A stretch of DNA of 64,000 nt from Ectothiorhodospiraceae bacterium (GTDB lineage Bacteria; Pseudomonadota; Gammaproteobacteria; HK1): NCBI GenBank assembly GCA_024234875.1, contig JACKNM010000003.1, positions 674,001-738,000 on the forward strand, written 5' to 3'. The position numbers were made by a program, and so were the translations under genes. This document shows, in pieces, positions 44,318 to 53,364 of this stretch. Positions within the stretch are counted from its first letter, which is position 1. Each line of letters opens with the position of its first letter. The notes under the pieces are model-generated. The model searched no databases, was not told the DNA's origin, and saw only the letters and a program-made list of their open reading frames with translations.

Positions 44318-45700
44318 ATGGGTAATCCAGCGGTGGATCTCATGCAGCGCGCGACCCGACTGGTCCCGGAGGGGCGGGTGGTGATCGTCGGTCTCGGGCG
44401 GACCGGCCTGTCCTGCGCGCGGTTCCTGCGCGCCCGCGGTCATGCGGTCGAGGTGGTGGACACGCGCGACGATCCGCCCGCGCTCGGCACGCTTCGCGCC
44501 GAGCTGCCCGACGTGCCGGTGCACCTCGGGCGCCTCGACGCGCAGGTGCTCGACGGTGCGGCGCAAATCGTGCTGAGCCCCGGCGTGCCGCTCGTCCATC
44601 CGGCGGTTGCCGCGGCGCGGGCGCGCGGCGTTCCCGTGCACGGTGACATCGAGCTGTTCGCGCGGCTGGTGCGTGGACCGGTGGCCGCGGTGACCGGGTC
44701 CAACGGCAAGAGCACGGTGACCACCTTGCTCGGCGAGATGGCGCGCTGCGCCGGCCGACACCCGGCGGTCGGGGGCAACCTGATGCCTCCGGCGCTCGAC
44801 CTGCTCGACGACCCGGCGGCGGACCTCTACGTGCTGGAGCTGTCGAGCTTCCAGCTCGAGACCACCGAATCACTGGCGCCGGTGGTTGCCGCGGTGCTCA
44901 ACCTGAGCCCCGACCACCTCGACCGCTACCCCGACGTCGACGCCTACGCGCGCGCCAAGGCCCGCATCTTCCGCCACGCGGCGCGCGCGGTGATCAATCT
45001 CGACGACGCCGTGGTGCGCGCGATGGTGCCTGCCGGCGTCCCCGGCATCGGGTTCACGCTGTCGGTACCGGGGCCAGGGGAGTTCGGTGTCGCGCGTCGC
45101 CACGGTGAGGACTGGCTCGCCCACGGCGCGACGCTCCTGATCCCCACCCGCGAGATCGGAATGGCTGGCCGGCACAACGTCGCCAATGCCCTCGCGGCGC
45201 TCGCGATGGGCGACGCCCTCGGCCTCGGAATCGGGGGCATGCTGGCCGCGCTACGCGACTTCCGTGGCCTGCCGCATCGGTGCGAGCCGGTCGCCACCCG
45301 CGACGGCGTCGAATGGTTCAACGACTCCAAGGGGACCAACGTCGGCGCGACCCTGGCCGCGATCGAGGGGCTCGGAGCCGGGGCACCGCTGGTGCTCATC
45401 GCCGGCGGACTCGGAAAGGGCGCCGACTTCTCGCCGCTCGCCCCGGCGGTCCGCGCCCACGTCCGCGCCGCGATTCTGCTCGGGCGCGACGCGGCGCGAA
45501 TCGCGGCTGCCATCGGCGATGCGACGGCGGTGGAGATGGCGACCGACCTCGACGATGCCGTCCGCCGCGCGCGCGCCGTCGCTCACGCCGGCGACCGGGT
45601 GCTGTTCTCCCCGGCTTGCGCGAGCTTCGACATGTTCGCGAGCTACGAGGCGCGCGGTGATGCGTTTCGGGCCACGGTGCGCGAGGTCCTCGGGCGATGA
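44318..45700 (+). CDS. murD: UDP-MurNAc-L-alanine:D-glutamate ligase MurD
   Basis: MurD adds D-Glu to UDP-MurNAc-L-Ala. The 460-residue ligase has an N-terminal Rossmann-like VVIVGLGRTGLSCARFL, the ATP loop VTGSNGKSTVTTLLGEM, GGNLMPPALDLL, LNLSPDHLDRYPDVDAYARAK and the C-terminal WFNDSKGTNVGATLAAI and LIAGGLGKGADF. ATG at 44318 is preferred; a GTG three bases upstream is possible. It overlaps ftsW by 4 nt. Confidence 0.96.
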   Translation: MGNPAVDLMQRATRLVPEGRVVIVGLGRTGLSCARFLRARGHAVEVVDTRDDPPALGTLRAELPDVPVHLGRLDAQVLDGAAQIVLSPGVPLVHPAVAAARARGVPVHGDIELFARLVRGPVAAVTGSNGKSTVTTLLGEMARCAGRHPAVGGNLMPPALDLLDDPAADLYVLELSSFQLETTESLAPVVAAVLNLSPDHLDRYPDVDAYARAKARIFRHAARAVINLDDAVVRAMVPAGVPGIGFTLSVPGPGEFGVARRHGEDWLAHGATLLIPTREIGMAGRHNVANALAALAMGDALGLGIGGMLAALRDFRGLPHRCEPVATRDGVEWFNDSKGTNVGATLAAIEGLGAGAPLVLIAGGLGKGADFSPLAPAVRAHVRAAILLGRDAARIAAAIGDATAVEMATDLDDAVRRARAVAHAGDRVLFSPACASFDMFASYEARGDAFRATVREVLGR

Positions 45701-46863
45701 CCGACGTGCGGGTCAGGCAGGCGATGCCGCTCACGCGAGTGCAGGGCACCGAGTCGCTCGGCGAGCGATACGACCTCGCGTTCATCGCCTGCGCGGTGGC
45801 GCTCCTCGCGCTCGGGCTGGTCATGGTCGTCTCGGCCTCGACCTCCATCGCGGCCCGCACCCATGGCGACCCGCTCTACTACCTGTGGCGTCAGGGTGCC
45901 TTCCTCGCCGTCGGCGGGCTCGCCGGGTGGGCGACGACGCGCGTGCCGGTCGCCGTCTGGCACCGCGCCGGGCCGCTGCTCCTCGTCGCCTCCGCGGTGC
46001 TGCTGGCCGCGGTGCTGGTCCCCGGCGTCGGACGCGAGGTCAACGGCAGCATGCGCTGGTTCCGGGTCGGGCCGATCAGCGTGCAGCCGTCAGAGCTGGT
46101 CAAGCTGGCGGTGGCGGCCTATCTCGCCGGCTATCTGGTGCGCCGAGCGGAGGAGGTGCGGCGCTCGTTCAGCGGCTTCCTCAAGCCGGTGACGCTGCTC
46201 GTGATCATCTCCGTGCTGCTGCTGCTGGAGCCCGATTACGGCGCCACCGTGGTCCTGTTCGTCACCGCGCTGGGGATGCTGTTCCTCGGTGGCGTTCCGT
46301 TCCTGACCTTCGCTGCCTGGGCCGGGATCATCGCCGGTGCGCTGGCGGTGGTGGTGGTCGCGGCGCCCTATCGCGTCGAGCGCTTGTTGAGCTTCCTCGA
46401 CCCGTGGGCCGACCCGTTCGGCAGCGGCTTCCAGCTGACCCAGGCTCTGATCGCGATCGGCCGTGGCGAGTGGCTCGGGGTCGGGCTCGGGGAGAGCGTC
46501 CAGAAGCTCTTCTATCTGCCCGAGGCGCACACCGATTTCCTGTTCGCGGTGCTGGCCGAGGAGCTCGGGCTGGTCGGTGCGGTCGGTGTGATCGGGCTGT
46601 TCACGTTCCTGGTCGTACGCGCGATGGGCATCGGCCGCCACGCGGAGTCGGTCGGCCAGCACTACTCCGCGTACCTCGCCTATGGCCTCGCCCTGCTGTT
46701 CGGGCTGCAGGCCTTCGTGAACATCGGCGTCAACCTCGGCATCCTGCCGACCAAGGGTCTGACGCTTCCGCTCATGAGCTACGGCGGCTCGAGCCTCATC
46801 ACCAACTGCATCGCGGTCGGGCTGCTGGTGCGGATCGACCACGAGGCGAGGATGCGCGGATGA
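45697..46863 (+). CDS. ftsW: Septal peptidoglycan glycosyltransferase FtsW
   Basis: FtsW is the SEDS polymerase that builds septal glycan strands from lipid II and pairs with FtsI. The 388-residue protein has about ten membrane helices. Conserved SEDS features include LVMVVSAST, WFRVGPISVQPSELVKLAVAAYLAGY, LLLLEPDYGATVVL, the catalytic-loop region around YLPEAHTDFLFAVLAEELG and SYGGSSLITN. It overlaps murD and murG by 4 nt each. Confidence 0.95.
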   Translation: MTDVRVRQAMPLTRVQGTESLGERYDLAFIACAVALLALGLVMVVSASTSIAARTHGDPLYYLWRQGAFLAVGGLAGWATTRVPVAVWHRAGPLLLVASAVLLAAVLVPGVGREVNGSMRWFRVGPISVQPSELVKLAVAAYLAGYLVRRAEEVRRSFSGFLKPVTLLVIISVLLLLEPDYGATVVLFVTALGMLFLGGVPFLTFAAWAGIIAGALAVVVVAAPYRVERLLSFLDPWADPFGSGFQLTQALIAIGRGEWLGVGLGESVQKLFYLPEAHTDFLFAVLAEELGLVGAVGVIGLFTFLVVRAMGIGRHAESVGQHYSAYLAYGLALLFGLQAFVNIGVNLGILPTKGLTLPLMSYGGSSLITNCIAVGLLVRIDHEARMRG

Positions 46864-47963
46864 GTGCCGCGACGCTCTCCGCCGACGCTCGCGGCCCCAC
46901 GGTGCTCATCGCCACCGGTGGGACCGGTGGGCACGTCTATCCCGCGCTCGCGGTGGCCGAGCGACTGCGGGCGCTCGGTGCGCGCGTGGTGTGGCTCGGA
47001 ACCGCGGCCGGACTCGAGGCGCGGGTGGTCCCGGCGCGCGGCATCGAGCTGCACACGCTGCGCGTCGCCGGTGTCCGCGGCAAGGGCGTCGCGCGTTGGT
47101 TGAAGGCACCGTTCGTGGTGCTCGGCGCGGTGCTCGAGGCGCTACGCCTGGTGCGCCGCGCGCGCGCCCGGCTGGTGCTCGGCATGGGTGGATACGCGAG
47201 CCTGCCGGGCGCGCTCGCGGGCCGCCTGCTCGGGCTCCCGCTGCTGATTCACGAGCAGAACGCGGTGCCGGGGATGGCGAACCGGGTCCTCGCCCGTCTC
47301 GCGACGCGGGTGCTGGAGGCGTTCCCCGGCAGCTTCGCTCCCGCCGTCGGCGCGCGCGTCGTCGGCAATCCGCTGCGCCCGGAGATCGCGGCCCTGCCGC
47401 CGCCGGCAGCGCGCCCGGTCGAGCGGACGGTCGATCACGTGCTGGTGCTCGGCGGCAGTCAGGGTGCGCTCGCGCTCAATCGTACCGTCCCCGCGGCGCT
47501 CGGACGCATCGGTGGTCGCCGACTCGAGATCCGACATCAGTGCGGCGAGCGCCACCTCGAGACCACCCGCGCCGCCTATCGCGACGCCGGTCTCGACGTG
47601 AGCCCGATCGCCTTCGTCGAGGACATGGCCGCCGCCTACGGCTGGGCCGACGTCGTGGTCTGCCGCGCCGGCGCGATGACCGTGTCGGAGCTCGCGGCCG
47701 CCGGCGTCGCCTCGGTGCTGGTGCCCTTCCCCCACGCCGTCGACGACCATCAGACGCGCAATGCGCGCTTCCTCGCCGACGCCGGTGCGGCGGTGCTGAT
47801 GCCGGAGTCGGCGCTCGCGCCCGAGGCGTTGGCGACGACGCTGAGCGAGCTGCTCGACGACCGCGACCGTCTGTCGGCCATGGCGCGTGCGGCGCGCGCC
47901 CTGGCGCGCCCCGACGCCACCGAGCACGTGGCCCGGCAATGCCTGGAGGTGGCCGATGGTTGA
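46860..47963 (+). CDS. murG: UDP-GlcNAc:lipid I N-acetylglucosaminyltransferase MurG
   Basis: MurG converts lipid I to lipid II on the cytoplasmic face. The 367-residue GT-B enzyme has the N-terminal ATGGTGGHVYPALAVAERL, VLGMGGYASLPGALAGRLLGLPLLIHEQNAVPGMANR and VLGGSQGALALN. Its donor-binding region is VVCRAGAMTVSELAAAGVASVLVPFPHAVDDHQTRNA. The ATG at 46860 overlaps the ftsW stop; the frame is open well upstream only as a shadow of murD and ftsW. It overlaps murC by 8 nt. Confidence 0.96.
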   Translation: MSAATLSADARGPTVLIATGGTGGHVYPALAVAERLRALGARVVWLGTAAGLEARVVPARGIELHTLRVAGVRGKGVARWLKAPFVVLGAVLEALRLVRRARARLVLGMGGYASLPGALAGRLLGLPLLIHEQNAVPGMANRVLARLATRVLEAFPGSFAPAVGARVVGNPLRPEIAALPPPAARPVERTVDHVLVLGGSQGALALNRTVPAALGRIGGRRLEIRHQCGERHLETTRAAYRDAGLDVSPIAFVEDMAAAYGWADVVVCRAGAMTVSELAAAGVASVLVPFPHAVDDHQTRNARFLADAGAAVLMPESALAPEALATTLSELLDDRDRLSAMARAARALARPDATEHVARQCLEVADG

Positions 47964-49449
47964 GCGGCCGCGTCGCTGCGCCGACCCGTGCGCCAAGGCC
48001 GGTCCGGTGGCCGGCGGCCGTCGGGTGACCGACGACTGGATGCGCCGCGTCCGGCGTGTGCACCTGGTCGGGATCGGTGGTGCCGGCGTCGGCGGCATCG
48101 CCGAGGTCCTGCACACCCTGGGTTTCGCGGTGTCGGGCTCGGACTTGCGCGACAGCAACATGACCCGCCGCCTGCGCGCGCTCGGGGTCACGGTCTGGGT
48201 GGGCCACGCCGCCGAGCACGTCGACGGCTGTGACGTGTTGGTGGTCTCGAGCGCGGTGGCCGAGGACAACCCGGAGCTCGAGGCGGCGCGGGCGCGGCAC
48301 ATCCCGGTGGTGCCGCGCGCGCAGATGCTGGCCGAGCTGATGCGCTTTCGCTATGGCATCGCGGTCGCCGGCACCCACGGCAAGACCACCACCACCAGCC
48401 TGGTCGCCAGCGTGCTGAGCGAGGGCGGGCTCGACCCGACCTACGTGATCGGCGGGCGCCTGAACCGCGGTGGCACCAACGCGCGGCTCGGCGCCGGCAG
48501 CTACCTGGTCGCCGAGGCCGACGAGAGCGACGCCTCGTTCCTGTTCCTGCAGCCGATGATGGCGGTGGTGACCAACGTCGACGCCGACCACATGAGCACC
48601 TATGGCGGCGAGTTCACCCGCCTGCGCGCGGCGTTCCTCGAGTTCCTTCATCACCTCCCGTTCTACGGGCTGGCGGTGCTGTGTCACGACGACGCGACCA
48701 TCCGCGATCTCCTGCCGGAGGTGGCGAAGCCGGTCCTCACCTATGGCTTCGACCGTCGCGCCGATCTGCGTGCCACCCACGTCCGGCAGTCCGGGTTGCG
48801 CACGCGGTTCCGCGTCGCCCGCCCCGGGGAGCCGCGCTGGCTCGACGTGCAGCTCAACCTGCCCGGCCGGCACAACGTCCAGAACGCGCTTGCCGCCATC
48901 GGCATCGCGATGGAGCTGGAGGTGCCGGAGGAGGCGATTCTCTCCGCGCTCGCGGGCTTCGAGGGCATCGGCCGCCGGCTCCAGCTCCACGGTGACATCG
49001 ACCTCGGCGGCGCACGCATCACCCTGGTCGACGACTATGCCCACCACCCGCGCGAGCTCGCGGCCACGCTGCAGGCGGCGCGGGCGGCGTGGCCCGATCG
49101 GCGGCTGCTGGTGGTGTTCCAGCCGCACCGGTACTCGCGCACCCGCGACCTGTTCGAGGACTTCGCGCAGGTCCTGGCGGAGGTCGAGGCGCTGGTGGTG
49201 CTCGAGGTCTACCCGGCCGGCGAGTCCCCGATTGCCGGCGCCGACGCGCGCGCGCTGTGCCGCGCGGTGCGTGCTCGCGGTCGGGTCGACCCGGTGTTCT
49301 GCCCGCGCGTGGACAACCTCGCCGATCTGCTTCCCGACATCGTCGCCGACGGCGACGTCGTGCTCACCCTCGGTGCGGGTGACATCGGCACCGCCGCGCC
49401 CGAGCTCGCCGCGCGCTGGCGTGGCGCCAGCGAGGGAGGCCGCACATGA
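47956..49449 (+). CDS. murC: UDP-MurNAc:L-alanine ligase MurC
   Basis: MurC attaches L-Ala to UDP-MurNAc. The 497-residue ligase has about 30 extra N-terminal residues before the Rossmann start VHLVGIGGAGVGGIAEVL. The ATP loop VAGTHGKTTTTSLVASVL and VAEADESDASFLFLQPMMAVVTNVDADHM follow, then the C-terminal VDDYAHHPRELAATL and VFQPHRYSRTRDLF. ATG at 47956 is the most upstream start consistent with the 8-nt overlap with murG. Confidence 0.95.
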   Translation: MVERPRRCADPCAKAGPVAGGRRVTDDWMRRVRRVHLVGIGGAGVGGIAEVLHTLGFAVSGSDLRDSNMTRRLRALGVTVWVGHAAEHVDGCDVLVVSSAVAEDNPELEAARARHIPVVPRAQMLAELMRFRYGIAVAGTHGKTTTTSLVASVLSEGGLDPTYVIGGRLNRGGTNARLGAGSYLVAEADESDASFLFLQPMMAVVTNVDADHMSTYGGEFTRLRAAFLEFLHHLPFYGLAVLCHDDATIRDLLPEVAKPVLTYGFDRRADLRATHVRQSGLRTRFRVARPGEPRWLDVQLNLPGRHNVQNALAAIGIAMELEVPEEAILSALAGFEGIGRRLQLHGDIDLGGARITLVDDYAHHPRELAATLQAARAAWPDRRLLVVFQPHRYSRTRDLFEDFAQVLAEVEALVVLEVYPAGESPIAGADARALCRAVRARGRVDPVFCPRVDNLADLLPDIVADGDVVLTLGAGDIGTAAPELAARWRGASEGGRT

Positions 49450-50369
49450 GCACCGTGTGCCGGGCGGACGTCGGCCTACGTGGTCGACTGCGCCGAAGGG
49501 AGCCGATGTCGCGGCACACCTCGTGGGCGATCGGCGGACCGGCCGACCGCTTCTACGAGCCGGCCGACGTCGACGACCTCGCGACGTACCTGCGCACCAT
49601 GGCGGCCGACGAGCCGCTCACCTGGGTCGGGCTCGGAAGCAACCTGCTGGTGCGTGATGGCGGGCTCGAGGGCACGGTCATCGCCACCGCGCGCGGGTTG
49701 GGGCGAATCGAGCGCGTCGGGGAGACCGGGATTCGCGCCGAGGTCGGCGCGCCGTGCCCGAAGGTCGCCCGCTTCGCGACCCGTCACGGACTCGGCGGCT
49801 GCGAGTTCCTCGCCGGCATTCCGGGGACGATGGGCGGCGCCCTGGCCATGAACGCCGGCGCCTTCGGTGGCGAGACCTGGAGCGTGGTGGTGGCGGTGGA
49901 GACGCTCGACCGCCGCGGATGCCGACACCGCCGCCGGCCGCACGAGTACCGCATCGGCTATCGGACCGTGACCGGGCCGCCCGGGGAATGGTTCGTCGCC
50001 TGCGAGCTCGAGCTCGTCGCGGACCCTCAGGGCGAGGCGGCCGACCGTGTGCGCGAGCTGTTGCGTCGGCGCGAGGAAACCCAGCCGTTGCGCGCCCGCA
50101 GCTGCGGCTCGGTCTTCCGCAACCCTCCGGGCGACTACGCGGCGCGTCTCATCGAGGCCTGTGGCCTGAAGGGCGCGCGGGTCGGTGGCGCCGAGGTGTC
50201 GGCCAAGCACGCCAACTTCATCATCAACACCGGCGGCGCGACCGCGGCCGACGTCGAGGCACTGATGTCGCGGGTGGTCGACGAGGTGGCGCGCCGGCAC
50301 GGCGTGGAGCTGGTGCCCGAGGTCCTGGTCGTCGGTCGTGCCGGCGCGCCGTCGGAGCGCGGACGATGA
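49446..50369 (+). CDS. murB: UDP-N-acetylenolpyruvoylglucosamine reductase MurB
   Basis: MurB is the FAD/NADPH enzyme that reduces the MurA product to UDP-MurNAc. The 307-residue type II-like protein shows SRHTSWAIGGPADRFYEP, LGLGSNLLVRDGG (VGLGSNLLVRDGG in this sequence), the FAD segment CEFLAGIPGTMGGALAMNAGAFGGE, YRIGYRT and SCGSVFRNPPGDYAARLIEACGLKG with the catalytic Ser. A 20-residue basic N-terminal extension precedes the fold. It overlaps murC by 4 nt. Confidence 0.95.
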   Translation: MSTVCRADVGLRGRLRRREPMSRHTSWAIGGPADRFYEPADVDDLATYLRTMAADEPLTWVGLGSNLLVRDGGLEGTVIATARGLGRIERVGETGIRAEVGAPCPKVARFATRHGLGGCEFLAGIPGTMGGALAMNAGAFGGETWSVVVAVETLDRRGCRHRRRPHEYRIGYRTVTGPPGEWFVACELELVADPQGEAADRVRELLRRREETQPLRARSCGSVFRNPPGDYAARLIEACGLKGARVGGAEVSAKHANFIINTGGATAADVEALMSRVVDEVARRHGVELVPEVLVVGRAGAPSERGR

Positions 50370-51316
50370 GCGCGGGGCGACAGGCGGGGCGTTGCGTCGC
50401 CGGTGCCGAGGAGTTCGGCAAGGTCGCCGTGCTCTACGGAGGCGAGTCCGCCGAGCGCGAGGTGTCGCTCGCGAGCGGTCGGGCGGTGCTCGCGGCGCTG
50501 CTGCGTGGCGGTGTCGACGCCCACGGCGTCGACAAGGGCCCCGACGTGCTGGACCAGCTCGACGAGGGCGGGTTCGACCGCGTGTTCGTGAGCCTGCACG
50601 GCCGTGGCGGCGAGGACGGCACGCTACAGGGCGCACTCGAGCTGTTGGGGATGCCCTACACCGGCAGCGGCGTCCTCGGCTCGGCGCTGGCCATGGACAA
50701 GCACCGCACGAAGATGGTCTGGCGCGGCTGTGGGGTGCCGACGCCGGAATCCCGTGTCGTGGTGGACGAGACCGGACTCGAGGCGGCGGCACGGGCGCTC
50801 GGGTTCCCGGTCGCGGTGAAGCCGGTGCGCGAGGGGTCGAGCATCGGAGTCGGTCGCGCCGAGGACGACGAGACGTTGCTCTCGGCGTGGTGGGTCGCCT
50901 CCGGCTACGACAGCGAGGTGCTGGTCGAGCCGTGGATCGAGGGACCGGAGTACACCATCGGACTCCTCGACGGCGAGGCGCTGCCGGTGATTCGGCTGGC
51001 GCCGAGCCGCGGCTTCTACGACTACGACGCCAAGTACGCCGACGGCTCGGGCACGCGTTACCTCTGCCCGAGCGGGCTCGACGAGAACGTCGAGCGCGAG
51101 CTGCAGCGCCTCGCCCTGCTGGCCTTCGACGCGCTCGGCGCGAGCGGCTGGGGACGACTGGATCTGCTCTGCGACGCCGATGGTCGTCCGTGGTTCATCG
51201 ATGCCAACACCGCGCCGGGCATGACCGACCACAGCCTGGTGCCGATGGCGGCGCGCGCGGCGGGCATCGACTTCGACACTCTGGTCTGGCGCATCCTGGA
51301 GACCAGCTTCCGATGA
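50366..51316 (+). CDS. ddl: D-alanine--D-alanine ligase Ddl
   Basis: Ddl makes the D-Ala-D-Ala dipeptide used by MurF. The 316-residue ATP-grasp enzyme has VAVLYGGESAEREVSLASG, VFVSLHGRGGEDGTLQGALELLGMPYTGSGVLGSALAMDK, PVAVKPVREGSSIGV and the metal-binding WFIDANTAPGMTDHSLVPMAARAAG. The ATG at 50366 overlaps the murB stop; upstream frame continuation is a shadow of murB. Confidence 0.96.
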   Translation: MSAGRQAGRCVAGAEEFGKVAVLYGGESAEREVSLASGRAVLAALLRGGVDAHGVDKGPDVLDQLDEGGFDRVFVSLHGRGGEDGTLQGALELLGMPYTGSGVLGSALAMDKHRTKMVWRGCGVPTPESRVVVDETGLEAAARALGFPVAVKPVREGSSIGVGRAEDDETLLSAWWVASGYDSEVLVEPWIEGPEYTIGLLDGEALPVIRLAPSRGFYDYDAKYADGSGTRYLCPSGLDENVERELQRLALLAFDALGASGWGRLDLLCDADGRPWFIDANTAPGMTDHSLVPMAARAAGIDFDTLVWRILETSFR

Positions 51317-52083
51317 GCGCGGTGCTGACTCGAGAGCCGACCGTCGAGCCGTTGCCGCACCGGCCTCGTCTCGGTCGGATGGTGGCGGCGGCGCTCGCGC
51401 TGGTCGTCGCGCTCGCGCTGGCGATCCCGATGGTCGGCGATCTGATCGGGCGACCGGTGCAGGCGGTGCGGGTCGCCGGCGGGTTCTCCCACGTCACGCG
51501 GGACGAGCTCGAGCGCGCGATTGCCCACAGTCTCGGCGTCGGCTTCTTCCGCATCGACCTGATGGCGGTGCGTGAGGCGGCGATGTCACTGCCGTGGGTG
51601 CGGGACGTGACCGTGCGTCGGGTATGGCCGGGCGCGGTCCACGTCGCGGTGGTCGAGCGTGCTCCGGTCGCGCGATGGAACGACGACGCACTGATCGAGG
51701 ACGATGCGGCGGTGTTCCGGCCGCGGTCGCTCGACGGCGTCGACGGCTTGCCGCAATTGCACGGCCCCGAGGATCGTGCGGCCGCCGTGCTCGCTCGCCA
51801 CCGCGCGCTCGACCGAGCACTCGCGCCGGCCGGGCTCGGCGCGGTGGTCGAGCTGCGTGTGAGTGCGCGTGGCACCGAGTGGGCGCGGCTCGCCAACGGC
51901 ACCACCGTGGTTCTCGACAACGCGCTCGACGAGGCGGCGGTCAGCCGCTACGCGCAGATCTTTCCCCGCGTGCTCGGCGAGCGCGCCGCGCTCGCCGAGC
52001 GCATCGATCTCCGACATTCCAACGGCTTCGCGGTGCGCTGGCGCGAGGCGGTGACGACGCCCGGCGACGGAAGCACCTCGTGA
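51313..52083 (+). CDS. ftsQ: Cell division protein FtsQ
   Basis: FtsQ is a bitopic divisome protein that recruits FtsL and FtsB. The 256-residue product has a cytoplasmic tail, one membrane helix (about residues 22-42), a POTRA domain beginning at VQAVRVAGGFSHVTRDELERAI, and the beta domain with LPWVRDVTVRRVWPGAVHVAVVERAPVARW and VDLRH-like IDLRHSNGFAVRW at the C-terminus. It overlaps ddl and ftsA by 4 nt each. Confidence 0.93.
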   Translation: MSAVLTREPTVEPLPHRPRLGRMVAAALALVVALALAIPMVGDLIGRPVQAVRVAGGFSHVTRDELERAIAHSLGVGFFRIDLMAVREAAMSLPWVRDVTVRRVWPGAVHVAVVERAPVARWNDDALIEDDAAVFRPRSLDGVDGLPQLHGPEDRAAAVLARHRALDRALAPAGLGAVVELRVSARGTEWARLANGTTVVLDNALDEAAVSRYAQIFPRVLGERAALAERIDLRHSNGFAVRWREAVTTPGDGSTS

Positions 52084-53312
52084 AGAAGACCGACAAGAAC
52101 CTGGTGGTTGGCCTCGACATCGGGACCTCGAAGGTCTGCGCGATCGTCGGTGAGGTCTCGCCCGACGGCAGCATCGAGGTGATCGGGATCGGCTTCCATC
52201 CGTCGCGCGGCCTGAAGAAGGGCGTGGTGGTCAACATCGAGTCGACGGTGCAGTCGATCCAGCGTGCGGTCGAGGAGGCCGAGCTGATGGCCGGCTGCCA
52301 GATCAACTCCGTCTACGCGGGGATCGCCGGCAGTCACATCCGCAGCCTGAACAGCCACGGCATCGTGGCCATTCGCGACAAGGAGGTGACGCCGGGGGAC
52401 GTCGACCGGGTGATCGACGCCGCGCGCGCAGTGGCGATACCGGCGGATCAGAAGATCCTCCACATCCTGCCGCAGGAATTCATCATCGACAGCCAGGAAG
52501 GCATCCGCGAGCCGGTGGGGATGTCCGGGGTGCGCCTCGAGGCCAAGGTGCACATGGTGACCGGTGCGGTGAGCGCGGCGCAGAACATCGTCAAGTGCGT
52601 CCGGCGCTGCGGCCTCGAGGTCGACGACATCATCCTCGAGCAGCTCGCCTCCAGCGAGTCGGTGCTGCTCGACGACGAGAAGGATCTCGGCGTCTGCCTG
52701 GTGGACATCGGTGGCGGCACCACCGACATCGCGGTGTTCACCGAGGGCGCGATTCGCCACACCGCGGTGATCCCGATCGCCGGCGATCAGGTCACCAACG
52801 ACATCGCGGTGGCACTGCGCACACCGACGCAGAACGCCGAGGAATTGAAGATCAAGTACGCCTGCGCGCTCGCGCAGCTCGCGTCGCCCGACGAGACCAT
52901 CGAGGTGCCGAGTGTCGGCGACCGCCCGCCGCGACGGCTGGCGCGCCAGACACTCGCCGAGGTGGTCGAGCCGCGTTACGAGGAGCTGCTGACGCTCATC
53001 CAGGCGGAGCTCCGTCGCTCCGGATTCGAGGATCTGGTGGCGGCGGGGATGGTGCTCACCGGTGGCTCCTCGAAGATGGAAGGTCTCGTGGAGCTGGCGG
53101 AGGAGATCCTCCACATGCCGGTGCGGCTCGGCGTGCCGCAGACGGTGAAGGGCCTGTCCGACGTGGTCCGCAACCCCATCTACGCGACCGGGGTGGGGCT
53201 GATCATGTTCGGTAACAAGAGCCTCGGAGAGCGCGGATCGCCCACGCTCACGGCTGGAGGATTCAGGGCGGTGTGGGATCGGATGAAGAGCTGGTTCCAG
53301 GGCAATTTCTGA
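52080..53312 (+). CDS. ftsA: Cell division protein FtsA
   Basis: FtsA is the actin-like protein tethering FtsZ to the inner membrane. The 410-residue protein has the ATPase motifs LVVGLDIGTSKVCAIVGEV, LVDIGGGTTDIAVF and VLTGGSSKMEGLVELAEEIL. The SHS2 1C domain (about residues 85-165) includes IAGSHIRSLNSHGIVAI. The C-terminal end FRAVWDRMKSWFQGNF is an amphipathic membrane-targeting helix. The start is GTG at 52080, overlapping the ftsQ stop. Confidence 0.96.
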   Translation: MKKTDKNLVVGLDIGTSKVCAIVGEVSPDGSIEVIGIGFHPSRGLKKGVVVNIESTVQSIQRAVEEAELMAGCQINSVYAGIAGSHIRSLNSHGIVAIRDKEVTPGDVDRVIDAARAVAIPADQKILHILPQEFIIDSQEGIREPVGMSGVRLEAKVHMVTGAVSAAQNIVKCVRRCGLEVDDIILEQLASSESVLLDDEKDLGVCLVDIGGGTTDIAVFTEGAIRHTAVIPIAGDQVTNDIAVALRTPTQNAEELKIKYACALAQLASPDETIEVPSVGDRPPRRLARQTLAEVVEPRYEELLTLIQAELRRSGFEDLVAAGMVLTGGSSKMEGLVELAEEILHMPVRLGVPQTVKGLSDVVRNPIYATGVGLIMFGNKSLGERGSPTLTAGGFRAVWDRMKSWFQGNF

Positions 53313-53364
53313 CCATCCGGGCTGCCAGGGCAGCACCGGTAAAGACCCGTGCGGAGGGAAGACC